DNA from: a virus
Length of the DNA stretch: 52,715 nt
Direction: 5' to 3' (one strand)
Virus record (IMG/VR): IMGVR_UViG_3300034021_000533
Coordinates: 1-52,715 of that record
The translations under genes and the position numbers were made by a program. The number at the start of each line of letters is the position of its first letter. The stretch's first letter is position 1. Below the pieces are notes generated by a model that saw only the letters and a program-made list of their open reading frames with translations, was not told where the DNA came from and made no database searches. Shown piece after piece: positions 16,801-26,070 of this stretch.

Positions 16801-18485
16801 GGTGCGTATGAATTATAGTTTCCTGATCCAATAATAGTACCTACTCCTGCCCCAAGAACAGGAGTCCCTGCGTTCATATTAAACTTCAACTCATTGGATG
16901 AATCGTGATATATTCCTACGTGAGAAAATCCATTTCTATGTAATGCTATACCTGCAGTCCCGGAAGTCGCACGAACCTCTAATTGTAGACCCGTGTAGTA
17001 ATTTGCAGGAGCAGCTATATTTCTGTCTACTGTAAGGTTTGGCGTAGTACTCGACCCTCCTGTCATATACACAGGTCCCGTTACTGTTCCACCTGACAAC
17101 GCAAGATATGGTCCACCTGTAACAAATCCTTGAGAGTTTACCCAAGATTGTGTGGCAACTGCTGCGCTATTTATAGTAAGAGCAGTAAAGTTTGTTTGAG
17201 ATGTAGTAGCTGAATTACCTGAAGTATTATCAGATACTCTTGCACTATCTACACGAACCCCATAAGTTTGAGACCCATTCCAACCCATCAATGTTGGATA
17301 AGTTCCTGTCCAAGCATTTTGAGCATTTGTATTACTGATTGAAACTCCGCTTGGAGAAGTACTTGCAGAAGCGTCAAATATAACGTGGTTGCCTCCATAA
17401 TTTTTCCAACCCAACATTCCAATGACATAATTCAAAACAGTACCATCATTCCAATTTGTCACTCCTCTTATGGGAACAGCATAAGACCCAAAGTTGCTAC
17501 TGTCTAAGATAGTTCTCCAAGTTGACCCTGCGTAAGTACTTCCAACTGATTTCCTCCAATAAAAGTCTCCATTATATGTAGCCCAAAACTGAACAGAAAT
17601 ATCACTGTTCCATATTCCAAATAGGGTTCCATATAAATCCCCTGCAGGTCCATTAGTATATCCTGCTCCTATGTTGTATATTCCCGAAGTAGATGCAAGT
17701 CCAAGAGTGTTTAAGTCTGCTTGAAATCTTGAAGTTACTCCATTGAAGTTAAGTCCATTAAACTGAGTGGCACTTCCTGTAATGTTTATTCCCCACGTAC
17801 CACTTGCTCCACCGCCTGTTAATGTTGGAGAGTATAAATTGTAGTTGCTTGTAGTTATGATACCTGTTACAGCACCGGTACTCCCATTTATAGAAAGTAC
17901 CCCTGTATTTGTAACAGTAACCGCACCGGTAGTTGAGTTAACAGATATGCCTGTCCCGGCATTAACTGAAGTGACAGGAGCTGTATCATAGTCAGTCCAA
18001 GATGCTGTAAGCGTACTTCCATCTTGCTGAGTAAGAGTAAGAGTTTTGGTAGTTGTCCCTGTTACTGAAGCTGCAGTTAAACTTCTACTGTAAGCAATAT
18101 TCCAAACACCTTGTGTCGAATTTGACGGAAGTGAATAACCTGCAGCAAAAGTAAGTGCTAACGTACCGCTTGAAGTAATTGGTCTACCTGATATTGCAAA
18201 ACCGGTAGGAACAGTCATATCAACAGATGTAACTGTACCTACGCTCCACGATCTATTAGCTGATAAGTCTTGAGCAGTACCATTAATGGTAATTGTTCTA
18301 ATTGCAGGCACGGCATCAGTGATGCCATACCCACTAAGAGTGGTCGGTGTACTTGAAATCTTTGACCAAGACAGCCCGGTTATCCACGCAGGATTATTAT
18401 ACGAACCGGTTGTGACAACTACGTTAATGTCGTCTATACCACTGTCTGCCAATATGTTGTTTACTATCGTTGCTAAATTCGACAT
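13812..18485 (-). CDS. Giant tail fibre/spike with C-terminal S74 intramolecular chaperone
   Basis: A 1557-residue fibre. The N-terminus shares a module with the neighbouring 2013-residue fibre (ITINGTAQDLSANRSWSVGT and a following LPSNSTQG-type block). The shaft holds six copies of a PTLTGGGASGTWxIxxTG repeat separated by variable domains. The C-terminal 110 residues are a peptidase S74 chaperone: SDKRLKE at the start supplies the Ser/Lys pair used for self-release, then VGYYAQDFEEILP and a coiled coil (IAYLEDSIEEIKAKILYLEQ). S74 domains trimerise the fibre and then cleave themselves off. Variable domains between repeats are the likely receptor-binding parts. Confidence 0.8.
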   Translation of the reverse strand: MSNLATIVNNILADSGIDDINVVVTTGSYNNPAWITGLSWSKISSTPTTLSGYGITDAVPAIRTITINGTAQDLSANRSWSVGTVTSVDMTVPTGFAISGRPITSSGTLALTFAAGYSLPSNSTQGVWNIAYSRSLTAASVTGTTTKTLTLTQQDGSTLTASWTDYDTAPVTSVNAGTGISVNSTTGAVTVTNTGVLSINGSTGAVTGIITTSNYNLYSPTLTGGGASGTWGINITGSATQFNGLNFNGVTSRFQADLNTLGLASTSGIYNIGAGYTNGPAGDLYGTLFGIWNSDISVQFWATYNGDFYWRKSVGSTYAGSTWRTILDSSNFGSYAVPIRGVTNWNDGTVLNYVIGMLGWKNYGGNHVIFDASASTSPSGVSISNTNAQNAWTGTYPTLMGWNGSQTYGVRVDSARVSDNTSGNSATTSQTNFTALTINSAAVATQSWVNSQGFVTGGPYLALSGGTVTGPVYMTGGSSTTPNLTVDRNIAAPANYYTGLQLEVRATSGTAGIALHRNGFSHVGIYHDSSNELKFNMNAGTPVLGAGVGTIIGSGNYNSYAPTLTGGGASGTWGINVTGSSGSTGTLLLTGLGNGTVNVNNPNTAVYRNENGLGAAVAYAPLLHLGGGDTMWQIQGTYGSSGSGVLYFRQGYNGSWGTWLTMLSSSNYNNYSPTLTGGGASGTWSINITGSSASANELNATSVSNLNTDRPPGKLQYYDQPGGTGAPGGGWHSYISLRHGNSVNQYGFQLANGFGSNDLLFRGWDGANPYSWVTILTTNNYNSYSPTLTGGGASGTWSINVTGTAASETLSTVTGRGNSTGSTIYIDQAGQGFTFRTSTSWGGWARNTHVITDSANTTLAAFGGYGGGGSSLSYSFIGIDYNNTWIRFSSSAVNSQVALQQDGNQVLHAGNYNSYAPTLTGGGASGTWGINITGNSATVSSITNITGLMTNRLTPTAFIDGLTTTNFRSTVFGTSANGAALSAARWNNVPSALSGMNLYGTMIAWSGDSDTQGFIATDYITANAQIGGGYGNIISWRATLLHSSNYNSYSPTLTGGGASGTWGISITGSASSASSASSAGTVVGRQRGTFVVGGNTSTFYPVAFQIGSSATSEQGISVLQIERGGYDEPGYSSTGFGTFHCRIRAKADGWGYGASYVQLEQNAYTIPMLAEFTQQNQTSQLIVWLRGGQAYRWLDVEGGWTLNFDNAAGGNYVTFSGNVTYTPTTTNSVSSLGKWFKGWSETKCDGFIESESDVRAPIFYDSKNTSFYADLNSLSNIQRLQTQQNWYDNSSSDWGGGINLKGTACTVGWQPSNQTWWYMMHTSSENMNFYRRASNGGSWNQDGVWYANGTFNWRERVNLGPETATPYLTEFLSGLTFGGNEANEGAYRIYTKLENINGNYTKLIIGWHTGLKIGASSSYGGTRFYNNAPYAGSKVFSIAEGDNHTRAYNNMYAAAFFETSDKRLKELVEDDYSVSGIELIKPKLYKKNGVTEVGYYAQDFEEILPTAIAKELNGYLNLSYTQVHTMKIAYLEDSIEEIKAKILYLEQQLKNKTNENN

Positions 18486-18488
18486 ATC

Positions 18489-21400
18489 TTATACCATTGT
18501 TAGTGACCGCCAAGTTCCGTTAGCGTAAATATACAAACCAATTACCGCATCTGTTTGGAAAACTACTAAGCCTTCAGCAGGAGTAGAGATAGCTGTACGC
18601 TGTGCTGATGTCATCCGTGGAGGCAAGAAGCCCTTAGTCGTACTATCCAATTGGAACAACGCTGAAGCATTAATGCTTGTTGTTCCCATTGCCAAAGCCG
18701 ACCCGTTGTCATAAAGCAAGCTATTGCCTATCGCACTTGTACCTGTAAACTTTGACAAGTATCCTGCTGTTCCGGTTCCGGTTACAGGGTTTGTAAGTAC
18801 TGACTGATAAACAGGAATATTAAGAGTAGCTCCCACCAAGGTAGCAGCACCTGAAGTACCTGAAGTAGTCAATGTAAGTGCGTTCTGCTTATTATTGAAA
18901 GTAGTCCAATCGGTAGAACTCAAGTATCCGCTTGCGGAACCGCTTGCCTGAGTAATACCCACTGTACCTGATCCTGTAATTGTGCCACCCGTAAGAGGAC
19001 CCGTAAATGTTATTGAAGTAACAGTACCTACTGACCAAGTCCTGTTTACAGACAAGTCATAGCTTGTGCCGTTAATAGTCAGCGTTCTTGAGTCGGGTAC
19101 ACCGCCAAGCCCCGATAAAGTATAGCTTGGTATATTAAGTGTAGCACCAACTAAAGTCGCTGAGCCATTATTACCTGTAGTAGTAAGGGTAATGGCATTT
19201 TGCTTATTATTAAATGTATTCCAATCGGTTGAACTAAGGTATCCATTTGTAGAAATTGTAGCTTGAGTAATTCCAATTGTGCCGCTACCTGTAATGGTTC
19301 CACCTGTGATAGGACCTGATGTCGCAATGCTTGTTACAGTACCTACAGACCACGTGCGATTCGCACTTAGATCATAAGCCGTACCGTTTATAGTAAGCAA
19401 ACGAGTGTCAGGGACACCGCCAAGTCCTGCAATACTATACTGAGGAATATTAAGAACTCCTGTAAGATTGCTATAAGTAGCTGCTCCACTATTTCCTGTT
19501 GTTGTCAAACTAATAGCAGCACGAGCTCTTGAATCCAAGTAGTACAAGTTTGTACCCTCAGAAATATTTGTGGTTGTTAAAGTAACAGCACCGGTAAATC
19601 CGTTTACCGAAGTAACAGAGTCGGTGTTATCCACTTTCTGCCAAGCAGTACCATCAAACACAATCCAATCCCCTACTTGCCATCCTGATACACCATCAAT
19701 TGTAGTATTACCGGCTACGTTTACAATGTAGAAGTACCCTTCAGTACCAACGCCTGATGTGATGGTTGGACTATTTGTATTAGCGTTCCAAGTACCTTGA
19801 TACTGAAGACCGCCAACTAATGAGTTGATTTGCCCTTGCAACTTACCGAAAGCGGTAAGGATGCTATCTGTTGCAGCTATTGTAGTTCCTGTAACAGTAA
19901 GACCTGTAAGAACCTTACCTATAACAGCAGAGTTACTGAGCGTGACACTTGCTGCGCCCGGACCACTTGCTGTAGCTTCACCTGTAAGTGAAGTAATATA
20001 ACTACCCTGAGCCTGATATATTGGTATGTTCAGCACATTTGAAGTCAGCGTAGCTGCTCCACTTGTACCGGTTGTTGTAAGAGATGTAATTCTATTATCG
20101 TATGCAGTATCCCAATTTGCTTGCTTAGCATTTGTTGGAAGGCTGTACCCTGATGCAAATGTGAGAGCAAGTGTTCCATTGGTAGTAATCGGATTACCTC
20201 CAATTGCAAAACCTGTAGGCACACTCATATTAACAGAGGTAACTGTACCAACACTCCAAGTGCGATCAGCACTCAAGTCGTAAGCAGTACCGTTAATAGT
20301 AAGTGTTCTGCTCTGAGGAGTATATGCTGTAGTATCTACTACAAGTGTACCATTTGAAGATGATGTCCTTAAAATGCCATTGGTAGTATAACCAATAAAC
20401 TGAATACTTAGATCAGAATTAAACGAAGCAGTATAGTTACCACCATTAACCTCAATCATTACCTTACCACCTACGTTGTAGTTAGCAAGAGTAAGTCTGC
20501 TCTCTCCTGTATTATAGTATAACGCTCCACTTCCTGCACCCATTGCGGTCAGATAAACAGATGGCGTTGTTATACTGCTTGTAAATGTTTTTGCTCCTCC
20601 AATGGTCTGAGCTCCTGTAGACAAAAATCCACGAGCAGAGCCTGACGCATCAGGGATATTGAATGTATGTACAGTTCCTGCACTTACAATATTGAAGTCT
20701 GTACCGGTTGTGCCGGTAGCAAAAGTTTGGTTTGAAGAAAGCGCAAGACCATTCAGTGTTCTTGTAAGGGGTACGTATCGTCCATCAAGGTCGATGCTTG
20801 CAAGACCGGTAACGTGACCAAATGTATCAAGCGTTACGTCTTGAATAACTATACCTCCGCTATTGTCAACACTTGCTTGAGAAGACGTATCAGCGTGGCT
20901 TATTGTACCCGATACAGTAATTGTGCCACCATCAAGACCTGCTCCTGCAGTTATTGAAGTGACAGTACCAACTGACCAAGTGCGGTTTGCACTCAGGTCA
21001 TACGTAGTACCATTAATGGTAAGAGTTGTAGCCTGATTAGCCGGAGTATATCCAAGAAGTGTAGCAATAGTAGCACTCTTCCAAAGATTTGTAGTTGTAT
21101 CACGGTAAAGCACTCCGTTGTTTATGTATGGAGTTGGAGCTACATCGTGGAGCTCCTCGAGCTCATAACCATTATCAATCTTAACATATATCTTACCATT
21201 ATTAGCGTGAGCATACTCTACGTACCCAACAATTACAGTATGCTGAGGTGCTGTTGGTTTAATATTAGTAATAGCACCTGCAGTAGTTGGACTTAAATAA
21301 AGTACATCACCATCACTCCAAGTTTCACCTTGAAGATTACCCGTTGTATTTACATTGATAATCTGACCAATGTTTACAATAAACCCTTCCTGATTGGTTG

Positions 21401-24400
21401 ATATGTCTTCACATACTAATCCAAGTGTAGATGCACTATTAGGGTCATTGTTAGCCTGAGCTAATGCAACAGCAAGTCTTTGCCCCTGCGCACCTGCAAC
21501 CCTTACAGCTTGATAAGCTGTTCTTGATAGATTACCTCCTGTGCTATTACGGACTCTTGCCACAATAGTCTCTCCAATTGGAAGATTGTAGGTGTTGCCC
21601 TTAAGAGAAAGACGAATAGTTCCTTCGGTATTATCCCACCACATAACTCCTTCAGCAGAAGGAATATTACTGCTCGATGGATTGAATCTAACAAAGTCAG
21701 TAATCAATCCATACGTTCCGAGGTTAACATCTTGCGTTGCGCCTGTGTACGGAACATATCCCGTAAGTACAGAACCGTAGTCAGGAATGTTCAATACCCC
21801 CGTTAAGGTGGTATATGTTGCAGGTCCTGATGTTCCTATAGTAGTAAGACTGATAGCTGCACGAGCTCTCGAATCTAAGTAGTATAAATTAGTGCCCTCA
21901 GTAACAAGGGTCGTTGAATAATCACCTGACTGAGCTATAACAGCCCCTGTTCTTCCGAACACACTTGTCACCGGGGCGGTATCGTAATCACTCCAAGTAG
22001 CAGTGATGGTTCCACCATCCTGCTGATTAAGTGTCAATGTCTTTGTTTGTACCCCTGTAACTGCAGCGGATACAATCATATTGTTGTAAGCAGAGTCCCA
22101 AGTCAACTGACTTGCATCTGTCGGAATAGAATAACCTGAAGTCAAACTAAATACACCTGTTAGAGTAGTATAAGTTAAACCTGTTGCAGATGAACTTATA
22201 GCAGCCCTTGCTCTTGAATCTAAATAATAAAGATTGGTCCCTTCTGTTACAAGAGTTGTACTATAGTCTCCGCTTTGAGCAATAATAGCCCCTGTTCTAC
22301 CGAATACGGAAGTAACAGGTGCTGTATCAAAGTCGCTCCAAGATGCAGTAATAGTACCGCCATCCTGCTGAGTAAGTGTTAAAGTCTTTGTTTGTACACC
22401 GGTTACGGCAGCAGATACAATTGAATCATTATATGCCGTAGTCCAAGTAGCCTGAGTTGCGTTTGTAGGTAACGAATAGCCTGCAGCAAATGTCAAAGCA
22501 AGCGTGCCTGTTGTAGTTATGGGATTGCCTCCTATTGCAAAACCTGCAGGCACACTCATATCTACTGAAGTTACTGTACCTACTGACCAAGTACGGTTAG
22601 CGGACAAATCGTAGGAGGTTCCGTTGATAGTTAATTCGCGTGTTATAGGAACGCCATCAATATCATCGAGCACCTCACTACCTGTCCTGTACTCAATAAC
22701 CCCATTATTTGAAACGATGAATTTATCTGTGTCGACTGTTGCATTACCAATTGCATCTACAAATAAATCTCCATAAACCTGAAGCTTTATGCCATTACTT
22801 ACAGTACTTAACCCTATTACAGTTGATCCATCAGAGAATATTCTTGATACTTGTACACCTGATATATATTGAGCTACCTCACCATCACTATAGTCGTGAA
22901 CAGTAGACCTTGGAGACCCAAAGTTGTTCATCTGTATGGTGTAGCCATAAGGAGTAAGCCCCGTATTTATGAAAGCTACAGTAGCTCCTGAGTTTGAATT
23001 GTAGTTTACAGATAGTACATCTCCTTGGTACGAGATAGGACTGTCAATAAGAGTGGTAAGCCCACTCCACATTGGTATATTATACGCTGTACCTGTGCCT
23101 GTAACAGGGTTAGTAAGCGCATCTTGCTTGTCATTAAAGGTATTCCAATCGGTACTCGACAAATAGCCATCTGTTGAGACCCCTGATTGTGTAATACCAA
23201 TGACATCATTTGAATAAGTTATAGGAGCAGTTGCGCTAAGGTCTGCAAGCTTGGTATTAAACTCGTTCCAATCAGCAGCACTTAGGTAACCATCAGAAGT
23301 TGGACCTGATTGTGTGATACCGATCGTACCTGAAGTGGTAATTGTGCCTCCTGTAAGTGGTCCTGTGGTAGCAATGCTTGTAATTGTACCTACATTCCAC
23401 GCTCTATTCGCAGAAAGGTCATAGGCAATTCCATTAATCGTCAGTGTTGTGCTATCCTCTACCGCATCTGTAATACCATACCCTGATAAAGTAGTAGGAG
23501 TATTGATAATCTTAGACCAATCAAGTGATTCAATCCACGAAGGATTAGAATAAATCTGATCTGTACGCACATCACCTACTGTCCAAGACCTATCTGCACT
23601 CAAATCATACCCAACACCGTTAATTGTAAGAGTTCTTGTAGCCGGAGGCGCACCAACATCGCTATAAGTAAGCACAACCGCACCTGTATAGCCATTAACA
23701 CTTACAACTGCGTCAGTATTGTCAACCTTACTCCACTCAGCACCATCAAATATTGCCCAATCACCAAGGTTCCACGAGGTGATTCCGTTCAAATTGGTAT
23801 TACCCGGTACATTTACCACATAGTATTCGCCCTTTACACCAACAGAACTCTGCAAAAAGGGTGTGTTAGTAGCTGCGTTCCACGTACCCTTGTACATTAC
23901 GCCACCAACTAACGCATTTATTTGGTTTTGAACCTTACCAAAGGCAGTAACGATACTATCAGTTGACACTACAGTACCACCTGTGATGTTCAAACCGTTC
24001 AAAACCTTAGCAATAACAGCGTCATTGGTAAGTGTAACGGTAGCATTGCCCGGTCCCGAAGCAGTTGCCTCGCCTGAAAGCTGTGTTATGTAGTCTCCCT
24101 GTGATTGATACACAGGAATATTGAGCACTTTTGCTGAATAGGTAGCCGGACCACCGGTCCCATCAGTAGTAAATGAGTTTATTGTAGGCAAATCCCAAGA
24201 CCTATCAGCAGATAGATCATAGGTTACAGTGTTGATAGTGATGGTTCGTGCAAATGGAACGTAAGATGTACCATCTAAAGAGCCATCAGCCTTCACAAAT
24301 TCTGATGCAAGACCGCCCGGAACAATAAATGCAGCAGCCTCAATGCTATGTGTACCTAAGTTTACATTACCCGTAGCGCCAACATAAGGCACATAGAACT

Positions 24401-24530
24401 GCCCGATGACGTTACCAATCTCACTTAAGGTAAAATTCTTGGTATTATTAAAATTCTCTACGTCTGTACCGATCAATAAATCGTTCAGCGTAGGAGTAGA
24501 TATTATCGGGTATGTACTTATCCGTGCCAT
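18489..24530 (-). CDS. Giant repetitive tail fibre
   Basis: A 2013-residue protein of almost purely beta-type repeats. The N-terminus has the anchor-like LIGTDVENFNNTKNFTLSEI block. The body holds about eight copies of a LTINGTxYDLSANRTWSVGT module, mixed with TSVFGRTGAVIAQSGDYSTT, TEGTNLYYLDSRARAAIS, YLSSTDWNTFNNKQ and LTTTGTSGAATL modules. The end reads GLVVFQTDAVIGLYIYANGT followed by WRSL. There is no S74 domain in this protein. It starts one base inside the stop of the holin-like gene and ends four bases before the next fibre, so both fibres are translated from one transcript. Modules shared with the next fibre indicate duplication and shuffling. Confidence 0.75.
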   Translation of the reverse strand: MARISTYPIISTPTLNDLLIGTDVENFNNTKNFTLSEIGNVIGQFYVPYVGATGNVNLGTHSIEAAAFIVPGGLASEFVKADGSLDGTSYVPFARTITINTVTYDLSADRSWDLPTINSFTTDGTGGPATYSAKVLNIPVYQSQGDYITQLSGEATASGPGNATVTLTNDAVIAKVLNGLNITGGTVVSTDSIVTAFGKVQNQINALVGGVMYKGTWNAATNTPFLQSSVGVKGEYYVVNVPGNTNLNGITSWNLGDWAIFDGAEWSKVDNTDAVVSVNGYTGAVVLTYSDVGAPPATRTLTINGVGYDLSADRSWTVGDVRTDQIYSNPSWIESLDWSKIINTPTTLSGYGITDAVEDSTTLTINGIAYDLSANRAWNVGTITSIATTGPLTGGTITTSGTIGITQSGPTSDGYLSAADWNEFNTKLADLSATAPITYSNDVIGITQSGVSTDGYLSSTDWNTFNDKQDALTNPVTGTGTAYNIPMWSGLTTLIDSPISYQGDVLSVNYNSNSGATVAFINTGLTPYGYTIQMNNFGSPRSTVHDYSDGEVAQYISGVQVSRIFSDGSTVIGLSTVSNGIKLQVYGDLFVDAIGNATVDTDKFIVSNNGVIEYRTGSEVLDDIDGVPITRELTINGTSYDLSANRTWSVGTVTSVDMSVPAGFAIGGNPITTTGTLALTFAAGYSLPTNATQATWTTAYNDSIVSAAVTGVQTKTLTLTQQDGGTITASWSDFDTAPVTSVFGRTGAIIAQSGDYSTTLVTEGTNLYYLDSRARAAISSSATGLTYTTLTGVFSLTSGYSIPTDASQLTWDSAYNNMIVSAAVTGVQTKTLTLNQQDGGTITATWSDYDTAPVTSVFGRTGAVIAQSGDYSTTLVTEGTNLYYLDSRARAAISLTTIGTSGPATYTTLTGVLNIPDYGSVLTGYVPYTGATQDVNLGTYGLITDFVRFNPSSSNIPSAEGVMWWDNTEGTIRLSLKGNTYNLPIGETIVARVRNSTGGNLSRTAYQAVRVAGAQGQRLAVALAQANNDPNSASTLGLVCEDISTNQEGFIVNIGQIINVNTTGNLQGETWSDGDVLYLSPTTAGAITNIKPTAPQHTVIVGYVEYAHANNGKIYVKIDNGYELEELHDVAPTPYINNGVLYRDTTTNLWKSATIATLLGYTPANQATTLTINGTTYDLSANRTWSVGTVTSITAGAGLDGGTITVSGTISHADTSSQASVDNSGGIVIQDVTLDTFGHVTGLASIDLDGRYVPLTRTLNGLALSSNQTFATGTTGTDFNIVSAGTVHTFNIPDASGSARGFLSTGAQTIGGAKTFTSSITTPSVYLTAMGAGSGALYYNTGESRLTLANYNVGGKVMIEVNGGNYTASFNSDLSIQFIGYTTNGILRTSSSNGTLVVDTTAYTPQSRTLTINGTAYDLSADRTWSVGTVTSVNMSVPTGFAIGGNPITTNGTLALTFASGYSLPTNAKQANWDTAYDNRITSLTTTGTSGAATLTSNVLNIPIYQAQGSYITSLTGEATASGPGAASVTLSNSAVIGKVLTGLTVTGTTIAATDSILTAFGKLQGQINSLVGGLQYQGTWNANTNSPTITSGVGTEGYFYIVNVAGNTTIDGVSGWQVGDWIVFDGTAWQKVDNTDSVTSVNGFTGAVTLTTTNISEGTNLYYLDSRARAAISLTTTGNSGAATYSNLTGVLNIPQYSIAGLGGVPDTRLLTINGTAYDLSANRTWSVGTVTSIATSGPITGGTITGSGTIGITQATISTNGYLSSTDWNTFNNKQNAITLTTTGNNGSATLVGATLNIPSYTLSGLGGVPDSRTLTINGTSYDLSVNRTWSVGTVTSITFTGPLTGGTITGSGTVGITQASGSASGYLSSTDWTTFNNKQNALTLTTSGTSGAATLVGATLNIPVYQSVLTNPVTGTGTAGYLSKFTGTSAIGNSLLYDNGSALAMGTTSINASALFQLDSTTKGFLPPRMTSAQRTAISTPAEGLVVFQTDAVIGLYIYANGTWRSLTMV

Positions 24531-24988
24531 TAATTAAGATTTTTCTTCACTGCACTACCGAAATAATAACCAAAGATGGAAAGTACAACACCCTCTGCTA
24601 TCCCTATCAGATGTATGAATAGCTCTTTATTTTCTTTTGGCACTTCAAGATAGACAATGACGTATACAATGAAAACAAAAACGCCTAACCCAATAAGCCC
24701 CGTCAGGTTAAACATAAAGTCAAACTTACCGGTCTTTGCTACCTCTACCTCACGTAGACGTGCTGACTCACGGTCCTTCACCTCCAATTCATACAACTCC
24801 TTCATTTGACTGTGAGCCATATCTTTGTCCGCAGGACTCAGCTCAGGAGATTTGTCTATTAGATTCTTTACAACCCCAAGAACACCTGAGTCAGGAAGTA
24901 AGTCACCAACCTTATCCAAAATATTGGGGGCTTTGGTCTTGAGAAACTGACCAACCTTGGTGTCCTTAAACTTCTTTTTTTCAGGCAT
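24530..24988 (-). CDS. Holin-like membrane protein
   Basis: A 152-residue protein. The N-terminal 85 residues are soluble and charged with a helical ELYELEVKDRESARLREVEV segment; two hydrophobic segments follow (about 97-117, GLIGLGVFVFIVYVIVYLEV, and about 125-145, HLIGIAEGVVLSIFGYYFGS), with a short basic tail. This matches a common group of phage membrane proteins beside M15 endolysins, often called holins. The adjacent M15 endolysin and coiled-coil membrane protein form a lysis cassette. Hole formation itself is inferred. Confidence 0.6.
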   Translation of the reverse strand: MPEKKKFKDTKVGQFLKTKAPNILDKVGDLLPDSGVLGVVKNLIDKSPELSPADKDMAHSQMKELYELEVKDRESARLREVEVAKTGKFDFMFNLTGLIGLGVFVFIVYVIVYLEVPKENKELFIHLIGIAEGVVLSIFGYYFGSAVKKNLN

Positions 24989-24992
24989 CTCA

Positions 24993-25502
24993 TTAAATTA
25001 ATACATAGTTATTCTCATCAACTTTCTTTTTCTCATATAGATCAAGAAGTTGTCTTACCGAATTGCCCATTGGCTTCTCGAAGTGTGGAGCATCATAAAA
25101 TTTCCAATCGCCACCCCACGTCCAACCATATTGCTTGAAAATGGTTACCACTTCCTGCCAATCAGATTTGCCATCACCATCAAAGTCGGCTTTTACGTCC
25201 CAAGATGCAGACTCAAATTTACCATCTCCATCTTTGTCAACAATAAGTACGATGTCAATAGCCAACCCATAGTTGTGCATTGATAGACCCGCTTTTGCTT
25301 TAGTCACAACAGGACCGGGAGCCGTTCTTCCTTTTGCAAAAAGAGCATCTTGCTCTTTGAATGTTCTTAACGTATAAGAAAAGCGACACATTGCCTTGCC
25401 GGTTAATGCTTCGCATATCTCAGTATAAATCTGATCAGCCTCCTCACGCAACTTTGGGTGGAGTAGCTTAATTCTTTCTAAAGTAACTGCGTCTTTTCTC
25501 AT
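24993..25502 (-). CDS. Endolysin, M15-type L-Ala-D-Glu / D-Ala-D-Ala peptidase
   Basis: A 169-residue zinc peptidase that would cut the peptidoglycan stem peptide. Zn ligands are visible: H76 in SMHNYG, D83 in LAID and H140 in DAPHFE, with WGGDW before the last motif, as in the VanY/M15C family. Between the second and third ligands lie two acidic loops, DKDGDGKFE (89-97) and DFDGDGKSD (106-114), that resemble EF-hand or dockerin calcium loops. There is no signal peptide, so release needs a holin. It overlaps the coiled-coil gene upstream by 4 bases and lies 4 bases before the holin-like gene. Confidence 0.8.
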   Translation of the reverse strand: MRKDAVTLERIKLLHPKLREEADQIYTEICEALTGKAMCRFSYTLRTFKEQDALFAKGRTAPGPVVTKAKAGLSMHNYGLAIDIVLIVDKDGDGKFESASWDVKADFDGDGKSDWQEVVTIFKQYGWTWGGDWKFYDAPHFEKPMGNSVRQLLDLYEKKKVDENNYVLI

Positions 25503-25789
25503 AACATTTTTAATAATTCAATAATAAACTTAAGCGCTCCGAGACCGAGTAAAGTAACAAGAGCATAGAAATATGTCTTATACTTTTTGATGTCAGCCTT
25601 GAGTGCGTAAAACTCTTTCTTTACTTGTCTAAAGTCGCCAATTAGTCCGCTCGCATCTTTGTCAATTGGATTGCCGGTAAGAAGCGTGTGCATATCTTTT
25701 ACCAATTGCTTTACCTCAGCCACGTCATTCTTGAGCGTGTCTAATTCTGCCGCCATAATATCTAATCTATGGTTTTCTTGGATATTCAT
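25499..25789 (-). CDS. Coiled-coil, C-terminal membrane-anchored protein (XhlA-like, lysis)
   Basis: A 96-residue protein with a helical coiled coil at residues 10-35 (LDIMAAELDTLKNDVAEVKQL) and one hydrophobic segment near the C-terminus (about 74-94, FYALVTLLGLGALKFIIELL). This layout matches small lysis accessory proteins of the XhlA/hemolysin type that sit beside endolysins. It overlaps the endolysin start by 4 bases. A direct role in holin assembly is likely but not proven. Confidence 0.55.
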   Translation of the reverse strand: MNIQENHRLDIMAAELDTLKNDVAEVKQLVKDMHTLLTGNPIDKDASGLIGDFRQVKKEFYALKADIKKYKTYFYALVTLLGLGALKFIIELLKML

Positions 25790-25811
25790 TTAACTTGTAT
25801 TGTGATTGCGA

Positions 25812-26069
25812 TTACCATAATGCAATAATATTATTTGCGTTTGTGGTTGAGGCAAACACACGAATTACCTGTACAGGCAAGAAGGTTCCGTTTGGTACGT
25901 TTGTGAAAGTGATGTCATCACCTCCGGCAGTAAGTACACGAAGTGTGCCACCTGTGCCAACATACAATACGCATCCCTCAACCTCACCGTTACCGGGATT
26001 TGGAATGTCTACTGTGTCACTCTTAGTAACCACAGAAGCACGAGCAGGTTGGAGTTTTTGATATGCCAT
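25812..26069 (-). CDS. Small beta-rich virion protein (spike-base-like)
   Basis: The start is taken at the ATG at 26069 (MAYQKLQPARAS), because the longer ORF from 26180 adds unrelated residues overlapping the previous gene. The 85-residue product is beta-rich, with GGTLRVLTAGGDDITFTNVP and GTFLPVQVIRVFASTTNANN followed by IIALW. This second half is typical of small phage virion proteins near spike or tail-base genes. The A-rich leader AACAAATTAAA precedes ATG. Virion location is inferred from family resemblance. Confidence 0.6.
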   Translation of the reverse strand: MAYQKLQPARASVVTKSDTVDIPNPGNGEVEGCVLYVGTGGTLRVLTAGGDDITFTNVPNGTFLPVQVIRVFASTTNANNIIALW

Positions 26070-26070
26070 T

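Noticed and set aside
13812-24530. Diversity-generating retroelement acting on the fibres
   Set aside because: The fibres are repetitive and variable, but no reverse transcriptase or template repeat is seen in the window.
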